DNA from: Thauera terpenica 58Eu
GTDB lineage: Bacteria; Pseudomonadota; Gammaproteobacteria; Burkholderiales; Rhodocyclaceae
Length of the DNA stretch: 64,000 nt
Assembly: GCF_000443165.1 (NCBI RefSeq)
Contig: NZ_ATJV01000048.1
Location: forward strand, 1-64,000
Reading direction: 5' to 3'
Position 1 is the stretch's first letter. Every line of letters begins with the position of its first letter. A program made the translations under genes and the position numbers. Shown one piece after another: positions 8,333 through 17,020 of the stretch. The notes beneath the pieces are model-generated. The model was given only the letters and a program-made list of their open reading frames with translations, was not told the DNA's origin and made no database searches.

Positions 8333-8530
8333 TCAAACCCAGGTATCAATCACCCCGCCGGCTGTACTACCAACCGGCGCTGCAGGCGGTGCAGGAATCG
8401 CCTGCAGCAACTGCATCGCACTCTCGGATTGAATGTCCATCGCCATCTTCAGCACCCTGACCGAGGCTTCGGCCTGAACTTCTGCGCTGGCATTGGCGCT
8501 GGCGGCGGCGGCGATTGAGGAAACGTCCAT
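8333..8530 (-). CDS. YjfB-family small protein (putative motility protein)
   Basis: 65 residues from the ATG at 8530, with GGAG seven bases upstream; the longer frame to 8671 has no family-like sequence. The pattern M-D-V-S-S-I-A ... V-L-K-M-A-M-D-I-Q-S-E-S-A-M-Q-L-L-Q-A-I-P is that of the YjfB-like family, small proteins annotated as putative motility proteins because of Bacillus YjfB. It is Ala-rich and helical with a Pro-rich tail. The biochemical role is unknown. It stands alone between the shared terminator and yajQ. Confidence 0.75.
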   Translation of the reverse strand: MDVSSIAAAASANASAEVQAEASVRVLKMAMDIQSESAMQLLQAIPAPPAAPVGSTAGGVIDTWV

Positions 8531-8667
8531 GATCTGCTCCGGGTCTGTACATGCACCGCAGCACGATCGCCACGGCACGCTACATGGAGTAACGGCCGCT
8601 GATGCGGCCGCTTGAGCATTTTTCCGTATCGCATCGACGCCTGTCAGCGCTGACCGGCGCCATGCCC

Positions 8668-9153
8668 TCAATCGCGAAAGTTTCCGTACTGCAGCGGGAA
8701 GTCGATGATCTGCTTCTTCACCAGCGCGATCGCGTCCTGCAAGATGTCGCGCTTGGCGCCGGAGACGCGAATGGCCTCGCCCTGGATGGCAGCCTGCACC
8801 TTCATCTTGCTGTCCTTCAAGAGCTTGACGATCTTCTTCGCCAACTCCTGATCGACGCCTACGCGGACCTTCACTTCCTGCTTGACCTTGTTGCCGGAGA
8901 TCTTCTCCACCTCACCGTAGTCCAGGCAACGCACGTCCACGTTCTTCTTCGTCATCTCGGGCAGCAGGATGGTCTTGATCTGATCGAGCTGGAAGTCGCT
9001 GTCGCCATACAGGGTGAGCAACTTGTCCGCATGCTCGATCTTGGCGCTGCTGCCCTTGAAGTCGTGGCGCCCGTCCACCTTGCGGTTGGCCTGCTCGACG
9101 GCGTTGCGCAGTGCGGGCTGGTCAACCTCGGACATGATGTCGAAAGATGGCAT
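8668..9153 (-). CDS. yajQ: YajQ-family nucleotide-binding protein
   Basis: 161 residues, the normal length. It starts [11 protein letters not shown] and contains the family landmarks 'R-Y/H-D-F-K-G-S' (R-H-D-F-K-G-S at 29-35) and '[17 protein letters not shown]'. YajQ proteins have two RRM-like lobes; a Xanthomonas homologue binds cyclic di-GMP and modulates a transcription regulator, but whether this one does is not shown by sequence. It is followed upstream on the same strand by ppnP (21-base gap). Confidence 0.95.
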   Translation of the reverse strand: MPSFDIMSEVDQPALRNAVEQANRKVDGRHDFKGSSAKIEHADKLLTLYGDSDFQLDQIKTILLPEMTKKNVDVRCLDYGEVEKISGNKVKQEVKVRVGVDQELAKKIVKLLKDSKMKVQAAIQGEAIRVSGAKRDILQDAIALVKKQIIDFPLQYGNFRD

Positions 9154-9174
9154 TGTTTTGATCCTCCCGCGTGC

Positions 9175-9498
9175 TCAGCCGTAATGGCAGATGTAGTGAT
9201 AAGGCTCGCCCACGACCTCGATATCGAAGCTTGAATTGCCCGGCACCTTGAAGGACTCACCCGCGCCGTAGGTCTTCCACTCGGCCTCACCCTTGAAGCG
9301 CACGCGGCAGCTACCCGCCGCGCACTCCATGACTTCAGGCGCGTCAGTGCTGAAGGTGAGCGCAGCCGGCAGGATCACGCCCACCGACTTTTTCGTGCCA
9401 TCGGGAAACTGGAGGCCATGGCTGATGCACTTGCCGTCGAAGTAGACGCTGGCCTTGGTGGAGACGGCGACGCCGTCGATCTTTTCGGTGATGCTCAT
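9175..9498 (-). CDS. ppnP: Pyrimidine/purine nucleoside phosphorylase PpnP (YaiE)
   Basis: 107 residues, a single cupin-like domain of the DUF1255/YaiE family. Recognised by '[10 protein letters not shown]', 'G-V-I-L-P' and the central '[12 protein letters not shown]'. Known members catalyse phosphorolysis of several nucleosides to the base and ribose-1-phosphate. Here it lies between yajQ and the DUF2788 gene on the same strand with short gaps. Confidence 0.9.
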   Translation of the reverse strand: MSITEKIDGVAVSTKASVYFDGKCISHGLQFPDGTKKSVGVILPAALTFSTDAPEVMECAAGSCRVRFKGEAEWKTYGAGESFKVPGNSSFDIEVVGEPYHYICHYG

Positions 9499-9512
9499 GA
9501 AGATTCAGATCC

Positions 9513-9743
9513 TTATTCGATGCCGAGCCATCTCTGGATGAAGCCCTTGGCGACGAAGCCGACGAAACCCAGACCCAGCCCGATGAACATCCAGATTGCG
9601 CCGTATTTGCCCGCTTTCGATTCCTTGACCAGGTTGCCGATGATGAACAACATGTACAGGATCAGCGCGGTGAAGCAGACCTTGAGGGAGATGTCCTCGA
9701 ACTCTGCCATCGTCAAACCGAAAATCAGTAGATCCTTATCCAT
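9513..9743 (-). CDS. DUF2788 small membrane protein
   Basis: 76 residues from the ATG at 9743; the ORF can be read from 9812 but the extra 23 residues are not family-like. Two predicted membrane helices (about 20-40 and 50-70) flank a basic loop K-E-S-K-A-G-K. 'F-G-L-T-x-A-E-F-E-D-I-S-L-K' followed by 'A-L-I-L-Y-M-L-F-I-I-G-N-L' fits DUF2788, a betaproteobacterial family of unknown function. It follows argG on the same strand after 110 bases. Confidence 0.75.
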   Translation of the reverse strand: MDKDLLIFGLTMAEFEDISLKVCFTALILYMLFIIGNLVKESKAGKYGAIWMFIGLGLGFVGFVAKGFIQRWLGIE

Positions 9744-9853
9744 CGCCGGAATTCCAGTGGCCTCTTTGCGTCTCGGGCGGGCTTGCTTGTCGGAGTCAAA
9801 CGCTGGCAGCACGCATTGCCCATGCGCCTGCCCAGCATCTGGCCAGCCGGCTC

Positions 9854-11083
9854 TCAGTCGCGCTTTGCCCTGGCGTTGGCTGCGATGCGCAGGCGCAAGG
9901 CATTGAGCCGGATGAAGCCATGCGCGTCCTTCTGGTCATAAGCGCCCGCGTCGTCCTCGAAGGTGGCGATCGTCGGGTCGAACAGCGAGTCGGTCCTGGA
10001 GTCGCGGCCGGTGACGATGACGTTGCCCTTGTAGAGCTTGACCCGTACCCAGCCGTTAACCGTCTGCTGGGTGTTGTCGATGAGCGCCTGCATGGCAAGG
10101 CGCTCGGGGCTCCACCAGTAGCCGTTATAGATCGCGCTGGCGTAGCGCGGCATGAGGTCGTCCTTGAGGTGGGCGACTTCACGGTCGAGGGTGATCGATT
10201 CGATGGCGCGGTGGGCCTTGAGCAAGATGGTGCCACCCGGGGTTTCGTAGCAGCCCCGGCTCTTCATGCCGACGTAGCGGTTTTCCACCAGATCGAGGCG
10301 GCCGATGCCGTGCTTGCCCCCCAGCTCGTTGAGCTTGGCCAGCAGTTCATGCGCCTTCATGCGCGTGCCGTTGATCGCGACCAGATCGCCCTTCTCGAAC
10401 TCCAGGTCGACGTATTCAGCCGCATCGGGTGCCGCTTCGGGCGACACCGTCCACCGCCACATCGACTCTTCGGCTTCGGCCGCGGGGTCTTCGAGGTGGC
10501 GGCCTTCGAAGGAGATGTGCAGCAGGTTGGCATCCATCGAATAGGGCGAGCCACCCTGCTTGTGCTTCATCTCGATCGGGATGCCATGCTTCTCGGCATA
10601 GGCGAGCAGCTTCTCGCGTGACAGCAGATCCCATTCACGCCACGGCGCGATGACCTTCACGCCCGGCATCAGGGCGTAATAACCAAGCTCGAAACGCACC
10701 TGGTCGTTACCCTTGCCGGTGGCGCCATGCGACACCGCGTTGGCCCCACGCTCACGCGCGATCTCGATCTGACGCTTGGCGATGAGCGGTCGCGCGATCG
10801 AGGTGCCGAGCAGGTATTCGCCTTCGTACACGGTATTGGCGCGAAACATCGGAAAGACGAAATCACGCACGAACTCTTCGCGCAGATCGTCGATGAAGAT
10901 GTTCTCGGGCTTGATGCCGAACTGCAGCGCCTTGATGCGCGCGGGCTCGAGTTCTTCGCCCTGACCGAGGTCGGCGGTGAAGGTGACCACTTCGCACTGA
11001 TAGGTGTCCTGCAGCCACTTCAGGATGACCGAAGTGTCCAGCCCGCCCGAATAGGCGAGCACTACTTTGTTGACGTCGCTCAT
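9854..11083 (-). CDS. argG: Argininosuccinate synthase
   Basis: 409 residues from the ATG at 11083 (M-S-D-V-N-K). The ORF reaches 11119 but the first 12 residues are not conserved and GGAAA lies ahead of the chosen start. The ATP pyrophosphatase P-loop A-Y-S-G-G-L-D-T-S is at 9-17. ArgG joins citrulline and aspartate with ATP to give argininosuccinate, the penultimate step of arginine synthesis. It lies downstream of argF and argD on the same strand, separated from argF by 155 bases that contain a decayed second argF tail. Confidence 0.97.
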   Translation of the reverse strand: MSDVNKVVLAYSGGLDTSVILKWLQDTYQCEVVTFTADLGQGEELEPARIKALQFGIKPENIFIDDLREEFVRDFVFPMFRANTVYEGEYLLGTSIARPLIAKRQIEIARERGANAVSHGATGKGNDQVRFELGYYALMPGVKVIAPWREWDLLSREKLLAYAEKHGIPIEMKHKQGGSPYSMDANLLHISFEGRHLEDPAAEAEESMWRWTVSPEAAPDAAEYVDLEFEKGDLVAINGTRMKAHELLAKLNELGGKHGIGRLDLVENRYVGMKSRGCYETPGGTILLKAHRAIESITLDREVAHLKDDLMPRYASAIYNGYWWSPERLAMQALIDNTQQTVNGWVRVKLYKGNVIVTGRDSRTDSLFDPTIATFEDDAGAYDQKDAHGFIRLNALRLRIAANARAKRD

Positions 11084-11155
11084 GCTGTTTTCCTGTTTCC
11101 TGCCATGTTGCCGGCGCACACGCCCGTGCGTGCCGTGAGTGTCCTGGGGTTTGAG

Positions 11156-11221
11156 TCAGTCCTGGATGCGGCCGGGCATCAACTACTCGATGAGTGTCTT
11201 GAGGGCGTGCAGGCGATTCTG
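11156..11221 (-). pseudogene. Remnant of a second argF 3' end
   Basis: Read on the minus strand this segment gives Q-N-R-L-H-A-L-K-T-L-I-E-stop-L-M-P-G-R-I-Q-D-stop, which aligns without gaps to the last residues of the intact argF next to it (E-N-R-L-H-A-Q-K-A-L-M-E-Y-L-M-L-G-R-I-E-A-R). By hand, 44 of 60 aligned bases match, and most differences fall in third codon positions. A TAC codon has become TAG. I see no further argF similarity outside this segment. It is either the tail of a lost paralogue or of a native copy replaced by recombination. Confidence 0.8.
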
Positions 11222-11238
11222 GCTGCGCCGAAATCCAT

Positions 11239-12165
11239 TCATCTTGCCTCTATCCGACCGAGCATCAGGTATTCCATGAGTGCCTTTTGCGCGTGCAAGC
11301 GATTTTCCGCCTCTTCCCACACCACCGACTGCGGGCCGTCGATGACCTCGGCCGTCACTTCCTCGCCGCGATGCGCAGGCAGGCAGTGCATGAACACCGC
11401 CTCCTTGTTGGCCACCGCCATCATCTCGGCATCAACGCACCAGTCGGCAAAGTCCTTCTTGCGCTCTTCGTTCTCGGCCTCGAAGCCCATCGAGGTCCAC
11501 ACGTCGGTGGTAACCAGATCGGCGCCCTTGCAGGCCTCCATCGGATCGGCGAACGCCTCGAAGTTGGCGGTGCCGTAAAGTCCGGCACGTTCGGGCTCGA
11601 CCTCATAGCCCGGCGGGGTGGACACATGGACGTTGAAGTCGAGTATCTCGGCCGCCTGCAGCCAGGTGTTGCACATGTTGTTGCTGTCGCCCACCCAGGC
11701 CACGGTCTTGCCCTGGATGCAACCGCGCTGCTCGATGAAGGTGAATACATCGGCCAGGATCTGGCAGGGGTGATATTCGTTGGTGAGGCCATTGATGATG
11801 GGTACGCGCGAATTCGCGGCGAAACACTCCACCATCTCCTGCTCGAAGGTGCGGATCATCACCAGGTCGCTCATGCGCGAGATGACCTGCGCAGCATCTT
11901 CGACCGGCTCACCGCGGCCGAGCTGCGAGTCGCGCGTATTGAGGTAGATGGCCGAACCGCCGAGCTGCTGCATGCCGGCCTCGAAGGACAGGCGCGTACG
12001 CGTGCTGGCCTTCTCGAAGATCATCACCAGGGTGCGGTCAAAGAGCGGGTGATAGGGCTCGTAGCGCTTGAACTTGTCCTTGATCCACTTCGCACGCTCG
12101 AAAACGTATTCATACTCTTCGCGGCTGAAGTCCTTGAACTGCAGATAGTGCTTGATCGGAGTCAT
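11239..12165 (-). CDS. argF: Ornithine carbamoyltransferase
   Basis: 308 residues from the ATG at 12165; GAGGA, overlapping the argD stop, lies seven bases upstream. The carbamoyl-phosphate loop S-T-R-T-R is at 54-58 and the ornithine site H-C-L-P is near 263. ArgF converts ornithine and carbamoyl phosphate to citrulline. It is transcribed after argD, with nine bases between the two genes. Its terminal codons (TTG, GCG, CAA, GGT, CGG, ATA, AGA) are less GC3-biased than those of the adjacent remnant. Confidence 0.97.
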   Translation of the reverse strand: MTPIKHYLQFKDFSREEYEYVFERAKWIKDKFKRYEPYHPLFDRTLVMIFEKASTRTRLSFEAGMQQLGGSAIYLNTRDSQLGRGEPVEDAAQVISRMSDLVMIRTFEQEMVECFAANSRVPIINGLTNEYHPCQILADVFTFIEQRGCIQGKTVAWVGDSNNMCNTWLQAAEILDFNVHVSTPPGYEVEPERAGLYGTANFEAFADPMEACKGADLVTTDVWTSMGFEAENEERKKDFADWCVDAEMMAVANKEAVFMHCLPAHRGEEVTAEVIDGPQSVVWEEAENRLHAQKALMEYLMLGRIEAR

Positions 12166-12174
12166 GGGCAATCC

Positions 12175-13350
12175 TCAGCCGTTGGCAAGGAAGTCGCGAA
12201 TCATTGGCGCCAGCATGGACACCAGGGTCTGCGCCTCGTCGGCGCTGAAGGTCAGCGCCGGCAGCAGGCGAATGACGCGATCTGCGGTGACGCTGAGCAG
12301 CAGCCCCTGTTCGGCGGCACGCCCCATGAGCACGCCGCAGGGACGGTCGAGCTCGATGCCGATCATGAGCCCCTGGCCACGAATATCGACCACGCCGGCG
12401 ACATCGGCCAGGGCCTCGGCCATGCTCTTGCGGATCAGGTCGCCGATGGCGATGGCGTTATCCATCAGCTTGTCGTCGACGATGGTGTCGAAGGTGGCAA
12501 GGCCTGCAGCGCAGGCCAGCGGGTTGCCACCAAAGGTGGAGCCGTGGTTGCCTGGCCCGAACAGCCCCCTGGCATTGCCGGCGGTCACGCAGGCGCCGAT
12601 CGGCACGCCGGATGCAAGCCCCTTGGCCAGCGTCATCACATCGGGCCGGGTGCCCGCGTGCTGCCAGCCGTACCACTTGCCGGTGCGCCCCATGCCACAC
12701 TGCACCTCGTCGCACATCATCAGCCAGCCCTTGTCGTCGCAGATGGCGCGCAATTCACGCTGGAACTCCGTGTCCGCCACATTGACGCCACCCTCGCCCT
12801 GAATCATCTCGAGCAGGACGGCAACCACGTTGCGATCGTGCTGCGCGATGCGGCGCACGGCTTCAATATCCTTGTATGGCACACGGATGAAGCCCTGCAC
12901 CAAGGGCTCGAAGCCGGCCTGGGTCTTGCGGTTGCCGGTTGCCGACAGGGTCGCCATGGTGCGGCCGTGAAACGCGCTCTCCATGACGATGATGTGCGGC
13001 AGCTCCACGCCCTTGTTGTGGCCGTACATGCGCGCGAGCTTGATCGCGGCCTCGTTGGCCTCACAGCCCGAGTTGCAGAAGAACACCTCGTCCATACCGG
13101 AGGTCTCCGCGATACGGTCGGCGAGCTGCTCCTGCAGCGGAATGCGATAGAGGTTGGAGGTGTGGATGAGCTTTCCCGCCTGTTCGGCAATGGCCTTGAC
13201 CAGTCGCGGGTGAGCGTGGCCCAGCGTATTGACCGCGATACCTGACAAGGCATCGAGATAGCGTTTGCCGGTGTCGTCGTACAGCCACACGCCTTCCCCG
13301 TGGGTGAAGGCCACGGGCAGTCTGGCGTAGGTGTTCATGACATGGGACAT
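12175..13350 (-). CDS. argD: Acetylornithine aminotransferase
   Basis: 391 residues, class III PLP-dependent aminotransferase. G-S/N-S-G-C-E-A-N-E (93-100), the PLP-binding Asp in M-C-D-E-V-Q (D214) and the Schiff-base lysine in T-L-A-K-G-L-A-S-G-V-P (K243) are all present. It transaminates N-acetylglutamate semialdehyde to N-acetylornithine and may also serve in lysine synthesis. GAGG lies upstream of the ATG. First gene of argD-argF-(argG), divergent from the DUF3579 gene. Confidence 0.95.
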   Translation of the reverse strand: MSHVMNTYARLPVAFTHGEGVWLYDDTGKRYLDALSGIAVNTLGHAHPRLVKAIAEQAGKLIHTSNLYRIPLQEQLADRIAETSGMDEVFFCNSGCEANEAAIKLARMYGHNKGVELPHIIVMESAFHGRTMATLSATGNRKTQAGFEPLVQGFIRVPYKDIEAVRRIAQHDRNVVAVLLEMIQGEGGVNVADTEFQRELRAICDDKGWLMMCDEVQCGMGRTGKWYGWQHAGTRPDVMTLAKGLASGVPIGACVTAGNARGLFGPGNHGSTFGGNPLACAAGLATFDTIVDDKLMDNAIAIGDLIRKSMAEALADVAGVVDIRGQGLMIGIELDRPCGVLMGRAAEQGLLLSVTADRVIRLLPALTFSADEAQTLVSMLAPMIRDFLANG

Positions 13351-13582
13351 GGGATACCTCGATCGAAGCTGAGCTGAAAACGCACACGGCGGCAGGCGCC
13401 GCCGTGCAGAAACAAGCGGGAATCTTAAGCGAAAACCGGCGCTGCTGTACAGGCGCGTGCGCGCTGGGTGACTGACCGCCGCGCGGTCCGCAAGCTTGTT
13501 TTCTGCTAGAATGCGGCGCGCTTTGAGCGCCGCCCACGGGGCAGCGCTGGCGACGCAATCATTCGGCGCTCGGGGGCAATAC

Positions 13583-13873
13583 GTGACTCAGAAGATCGAA
13601 AATTTCATCATCGTCGGCATCACCATCGACGGGAAGAAATTCCGCCCCAGCGACTGGGCCGATCGGCTCTGTGGCGTGATGTCGGCATTCGGCGCCGACA
13701 ACCGGATGATGTACTCGCCCTATGTTCGCCCCGGCTGCACGCTCAAGGGGGACAAGACGGTGCTGGTCGATGCCCGCCTCTACGACATCGAGCCGATGGC
13801 TTACAAGTTCATGGTGAACTTCGCCAGGGACAACCAGCTGCAGGTCGACTGGATTGGCGACACGCCGCTCTGA
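13583..13873 (+). CDS. DUF3579 protein
   Basis: 96 residues from a GTG at 13583, with GGGG six bases upstream. The reading frame can be extended to 13496, but those 29 residues run through a GC-rich palindromic leader and are not family-like. Landmarks: 'I-V-G-I-T-I-D-G-K-K-F-R-P-S-D-W-A-E/D-R-L-C-G-V', 'Y-S-P-Y-V-R-P', 'V-D-A-R-L-Y-D-I-E-P-M-A-Y-K-F'. DUF3579 is a small betaproteobacterial family, often beside the arg genes, of unknown function. A TAGAAT -10-like box lies at 13507-13512, and a bidirectional terminator follows. Confidence 0.85.
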   Translation: MTQKIENFIIVGITIDGKKFRPSDWADRLCGVMSAFGADNRMMYSPYVRPGCTLKGDKTVLVDARLYDIEPMAYKFMVNFARDNQLQVDWIGDTPL

Positions 13874-13966
13874 ACTCCCAGCGCGTGCCCCCGCAACAAG
13901 AGCGGCACATCCAAGGCAGAATCCCGCAGCATCCAGTCAAGCAATCTCCCGGCAAGGCACCCACAC

Positions 13967-13996
13967 AAAAAAAGCGACCCTGAAGTCGCTTTTTTT
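13967..13996. terminator. Bidirectional rho-independent terminator
   Basis: A7-GCGAC, a six-base loop, then GTCGC-T7: a hairpin flanked by A and T tracts that works on both strands. It lies between the convergent DUF3579 and rpsT genes and terminates both. Confidence 0.9.
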
Positions 13997-14072
13997 ACTG
14001 TGTTCCCGCTTTGCTTGTCGATGCTGTGTGACCCACTCAGCCTTGCTCAAGCACAGCGAGCATCTGACAGGA

Positions 14073-14339
14073 TCAAGCAGCCATTGCTTTGACGGCAGCG
14101 GACAGGCGGCTCTTGTGGCGAGCGGCCTTGTTCTTGTGGATGATCTTCTTGTCGGCGATGCTGTCGATGGTGCTCATCGAGCTACGGAAGACCGACTGCG
14201 CTACCGACTTGTCGCCACCCACGATCGCCTTGCGCACGGACTTGATCGCGGTACGCAGACGTGAACGGAGGCTGGCGTTATGGGCGCGACCCTTGACTGC
14301 CTGACGTGCGCGCTTGCGAGCTTGTGCCGAGTTGGCCAT
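14073..14339 (-). CDS. rpsT: 30S ribosomal protein S20
   Basis: 88 residues from the ATG at 14339 ([13 protein letters not shown]); the in-frame extension to 14381 is not conserved. Typical small, Lys/Arg/Ala-rich helical protein with 'S[11 protein letters not shown]' and '[13 protein letters not shown]'. S20 binds 16S rRNA early in 30S assembly. It has its own promoter (14380-14408) and terminator, and is divergent from murJ. Confidence 0.97.
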   Translation of the reverse strand: MANSAQARKRARQAVKGRAHNASLRSRLRTAIKSVRKAIVGGDKSVAQSVFRSSMSTIDSIADKKIIHKNKAARHKSRLSAAVKAMAA

Positions 14340-14379
14340 AAATATGATTCCGCTGAAGATTGGTTCTGGAAAGTCGGCC

Positions 14380-14408
14380 ATTCTATCCAGCTATAAAAGC
14401 GAACGCAA
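14380..14408 (-). promoter_or_regulatory. Sigma-70 promoter of rpsT
   Basis: On the minus strand, TTGCGT (14403-14408) and TAGAAT (14380-14385) are separated by exactly 17 bases and lie 41-69 bases upstream of the rpsT start codon. This is a good match to the vegetative promoter consensus. Confidence 0.75.
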
Positions 14409-14421
14409 GCATAGTTTGCCC

Positions 14422-14457
14422 GCCGGCGCCACTGTTGCGGCTTACAGTGGCGCCGGC
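14422..14457. repeat. Perfect 14-bp inverted repeat between rpsT and murJ
   Basis: GCCGGCGCCACTGT and its exact reverse complement flank an 8-base loop (14436-14443). It lies upstream of the rpsT promoter and about 70 bases before the murJ start. There is no T tract on either side, so it is not a usual intrinsic terminator. It could be an operator or a stabilising structure in the murJ leader. Confidence 0.85.
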
Positions 14458-14529
14458 ACACGGCTATGATGCGTGCCTTGCCGCTCGCGGCCCCGCTTCA
14501 TCCCACGACCTTCACCTCATCGACTCCGC

Positions 14530-16071
14530 ATGAACCTGCTGCGCGCCCTCGCTACCGTCAGCGGCATGACCCTGCTGTCCCGCATCCTCGGCTTCGTGCG
14601 CGACTTCGTCATCGCCCGCGCCTTCGGCGCCGGCATCGCCACCGACGCCTTCTTCGTTGCCTTCCGCCTGCCCAACCTGCTGCGACGCATGTTTGCCGAA
14701 GGTGCGTTCTCGCAGGCCTTCGTGCCCATCCTGGCGGAATACAAGAACCGCCAGGGCGCCGAAGCCACCCACACCCTGGTCAATCGCGTCGCCACCCTGC
14801 TCGGCCTGATCGTGGCGGTGGTCGCCGCCCTGGGCGCGCTGGCCGCGCCGCTCATCATCTACCTCTCCGCGCCCGGCTTCTCCACCGACCCGGGCAAGTT
14901 CGAGCTCACCGTCGAGCTCACCCGCATCACCTTCCCCTACATCTTCTTCATGTCGCTGGTGGCGCTGGCGGGCGGCGTGCTCAACACCTGGAGCCGGTTC
15001 GCGATTCCGGCCTTCACGCCGGTGCTGCTCAACCTCTCCTTCATCGCCATGGCACTGTTTGCCGCGCCCTACTTCGAGCCGCCCGTGCTGGCGCTGGCGT
15101 GGGCGGTGTTCATCGGCGGCGTGCTGCAACTACTGCTGCAGATCCGCCCCTTGTGGAAGATCGGCATGATGCCGCGCTTCGACCTCAACCTGTCCGACCC
15201 GGGCGTGCGTCGCATCATGAAGCTGATGGCGCCCGCCATCCTCGGCGTATCGGTGAGCCAGATCTCGCTGCTGATCAACACCATCTTCGCCTCCTTTCTC
15301 GCCAGCGGCAGCGTGTCCTGGCTGTATTACGCCGATCGCCTGATGGAGTTTCCCGCCGGCCTGCTCGGCGTCGCCCTGGGCACCATCCTGCTGCCCAGCC
15401 TGTCCAGACTGCATGCCGACGACAAGGCCGGCGAGTTTTCCTCCCTGCTCGACTGGGGCCTGCGCCTCACCCTGATGCTGACCCTGCCCGCTGCGCTCGG
15501 CCTCGCCCTGCTGGCGGTGCCGCTGGTGGCAACACTGTTCAACTACGGCGCCTTCGGTGCCACGGACGTGATGCAGACGCGCAGCGCGCTCATCGCCTAC
15601 AGCGTGGGCCTGGCCGGACTGATTCTGGTGAAGGTGCTGGCGCCGGGCTTTTACGCCCGTCAGGACATCCGCACGCCGGTCAAGATCGCCCTGCTCACCC
15701 TGCTCGCCACCCAGCTCATGAACGTCCTCTTCGTCTTCGTGCTGCCGCTGCGCCATGCTGGACTTGCGCTGTCGATCGGCTTGGCGTCCTGCCTCAATGC
15801 CGGACTGCTGTATCGCGGTCTGCGCCTGCGCGGGGTCTATCTGCCGCAAGCGGGGTGGACGCGCTTCCTGCTCAAGTTGCTGGCGGCGCTGGTGGTGATG
15901 GCGGGCGTGCTGTGGTTTGGCGCCGGGCCAGACCACCTGTGGGTCGAAATCGGCGGCCTGGCGCGCGGCCTGCGCCTGACCGCCGTGGTCGGCGCCGGCG
16001 CTCTGGCCTATTTCCTCACCCTGTTCGTGCTCGGCTTTCGTCCGCGCGACTTCCGTCGCCGCGGCGCCTGA
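14530..16071 (+). CDS. murJ: Lipid II flippase MurJ (MviN)
   Basis: 513 residues from the ATG at 14530 ([21 protein letters not shown]); the reading frame opens at 14473 but the extra residues are not conserved. About 14 hydrophobic segments, with the family signatures 'R-I-L-G-F-V-R-D', 'A-F[25 protein letters not shown]'. MurJ flips lipid-linked peptidoglycan precursor across the inner membrane. Divergent from rpsT, a common arrangement in proteobacteria. Confidence 0.96.
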   Translation: MNLLRALATVSGMTLLSRILGFVRDFVIARAFGAGIATDAFFVAFRLPNLLRRMFAEGAFSQAFVPILAEYKNRQGAEATHTLVNRVATLLGLIVAVVAALGALAAPLIIYLSAPGFSTDPGKFELTVELTRITFPYIFFMSLVALAGGVLNTWSRFAIPAFTPVLLNLSFIAMALFAAPYFEPPVLALAWAVFIGGVLQLLLQIRPLWKIGMMPRFDLNLSDPGVRRIMKLMAPAILGVSVSQISLLINTIFASFLASGSVSWLYYADRLMEFPAGLLGVALGTILLPSLSRLHADDKAGEFSSLLDWGLRLTLMLTLPAALGLALLAVPLVATLFNYGAFGATDVMQTRSALIAYSVGLAGLILVKVLAPGFYARQDIRTPVKIALLTLLATQLMNVLFVFVLPLRHAGLALSIGLASCLNAGLLYRGLRLRGVYLPQAGWTRFLLKLLAALVVMAGVLWFGAGPDHLWVEIGGLARGLRLTAVVGAGALAYFLTLFVLGFRPRDFRRRGA

Positions 16072-16095
16072 GCGCAGCCGAGGCCGTCTTCCGCG

Positions 16096-17016
16096 ATGAA
16101 GCTCTACTACGCCGACCACTTCGTGCTGCCCCTGCCCGACGGCCACCGCTTCCCGATGGAGAAATACGCGCTTCTGCGCAGTCGACTGCAGACCTGTGGC
16201 CAGTTTGCAGCTGCGGATTTCTGCGTGCCGACGGCGGCGAGCACGGACGAAATTCTGCGCGCGCATGACGCTGACTACCTGCAACGCATCACCAACGGCA
16301 CACTGGATGCGGCGCAGATCCGACGCATCGGCTTCCCCTGGTCAGCCGCGATGGTCGAGCGTTCACGCCGCTCGGCCGGTGCCACCCTGGCCGCCTGTCG
16401 CAGCGCGCTCGAACGCGACGGTGGCAGCGCTTGCGCCATCAACCTCGCCGGTGGCACCCACCATGCCCATCGCGACTTCGGCTCGGGCTTCTGTGTGTTC
16501 AACGACGCTGCGATCGCCGCCCTCAGCATGCGCGCCGAAGGCCGGGTGCAGCGCGTGGCCATCATTGACTGCGACGTGCATCAGGGCGACGGCACGGCCG
16601 CCATCCTCGCCACCGAAGCCGACATCTTCACCTGCAGCCTGCACGGCGCACGCAACTTCCCGTTCCGCAAGCAGCGCAGTGATCTTGACGTCGAGTTGGC
16701 GGACGACACCAGCGACACGGCCTACCTGCTGGCGCTCGACGCGGCACTGGACACGGTGTTCGAACGTGCGCGACCGCAACTGGTGATCTATCTCGCCGGC
16801 GCCGACCCCTACGCTGGAGATCGCCTTGGCCGCCTTGGACTGAGCATTGCCGGTCTGCAGGCGCGCGACGCCCGCGTCCTCGGCGCCTGTCGCAGGGCGC
16901 AAGTGCCGGTCGCGATTGCCATGGCCGGCGGCTATGCCGAGCCGATCGAAGACACGGTGAGCATTCACTTCAACACCGTCATCACCGCCGCGCGCATGCT
17001 GCGCCACATGTCCTGA
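16096..17016 (+). CDS. Histone deacetylase-family zinc hydrolase
   Basis: 306 residues, one arginase/deacetylase fold domain. The catalytic His pair is in G-G-T-H-H-A-H (H122, H123). Predicted zinc ligands are D160 and H162 in D-C-D-V-H-Q-G-D-G-T and D237 in A-G-A-D-P-Y-A-G-D. A G-G-Y near 284-286 supplies the transition-state tyrosine. Bacterial members deacetylate small molecules such as acetylpolyamines or acetoin-type substrates, or proteins; the substrate cannot be read from sequence. Starts 24 bases after murJ and is followed after four bases by the DUF429 gene, so the three may be co-transcribed. Confidence 0.9.
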   Translation: MKLYYADHFVLPLPDGHRFPMEKYALLRSRLQTCGQFAAADFCVPTAASTDEILRAHDADYLQRITNGTLDAAQIRRIGFPWSAAMVERSRRSAGATLAACRSALERDGGSACAINLAGGTHHAHRDFGSGFCVFNDAAIAALSMRAEGRVQRVAIIDCDVHQGDGTAAILATEADIFTCSLHGARNFPFRKQRSDLDVELADDTSDTAYLLALDAALDTVFERARPQLVIYLAGADPYAGDRLGRLGLSIAGLQARDARVLGACRRAQVPVAIAMAGGYAEPIEDTVSIHFNTVITAARMLRHMS

Positions 17017-17020
17017 AGGC

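Noticed and set aside
8593-8610. Hairpin CGGCCGC-TGAT-GCGGCCG between yajQ and the YjfB-like gene as a terminator
   Set aside because: There is a good stem but no T tract on the minus strand, so termination cannot be claimed.
11287-13245. 652-codon open frame on the plus strand opposite argF and argD
   Set aside because: It is exactly antisense to two clearly conserved enzymes, has no recognisable domain and no Shine-Dalgarno; long antisense frames are common in GC-rich genes.
14512-16284. Minus-strand frames opposite murJ and the HDAC-family gene
   Set aside because: Gln/His/Arg-rich products typical of reverse-strand reading of GC-rich genes; murJ itself is certain.
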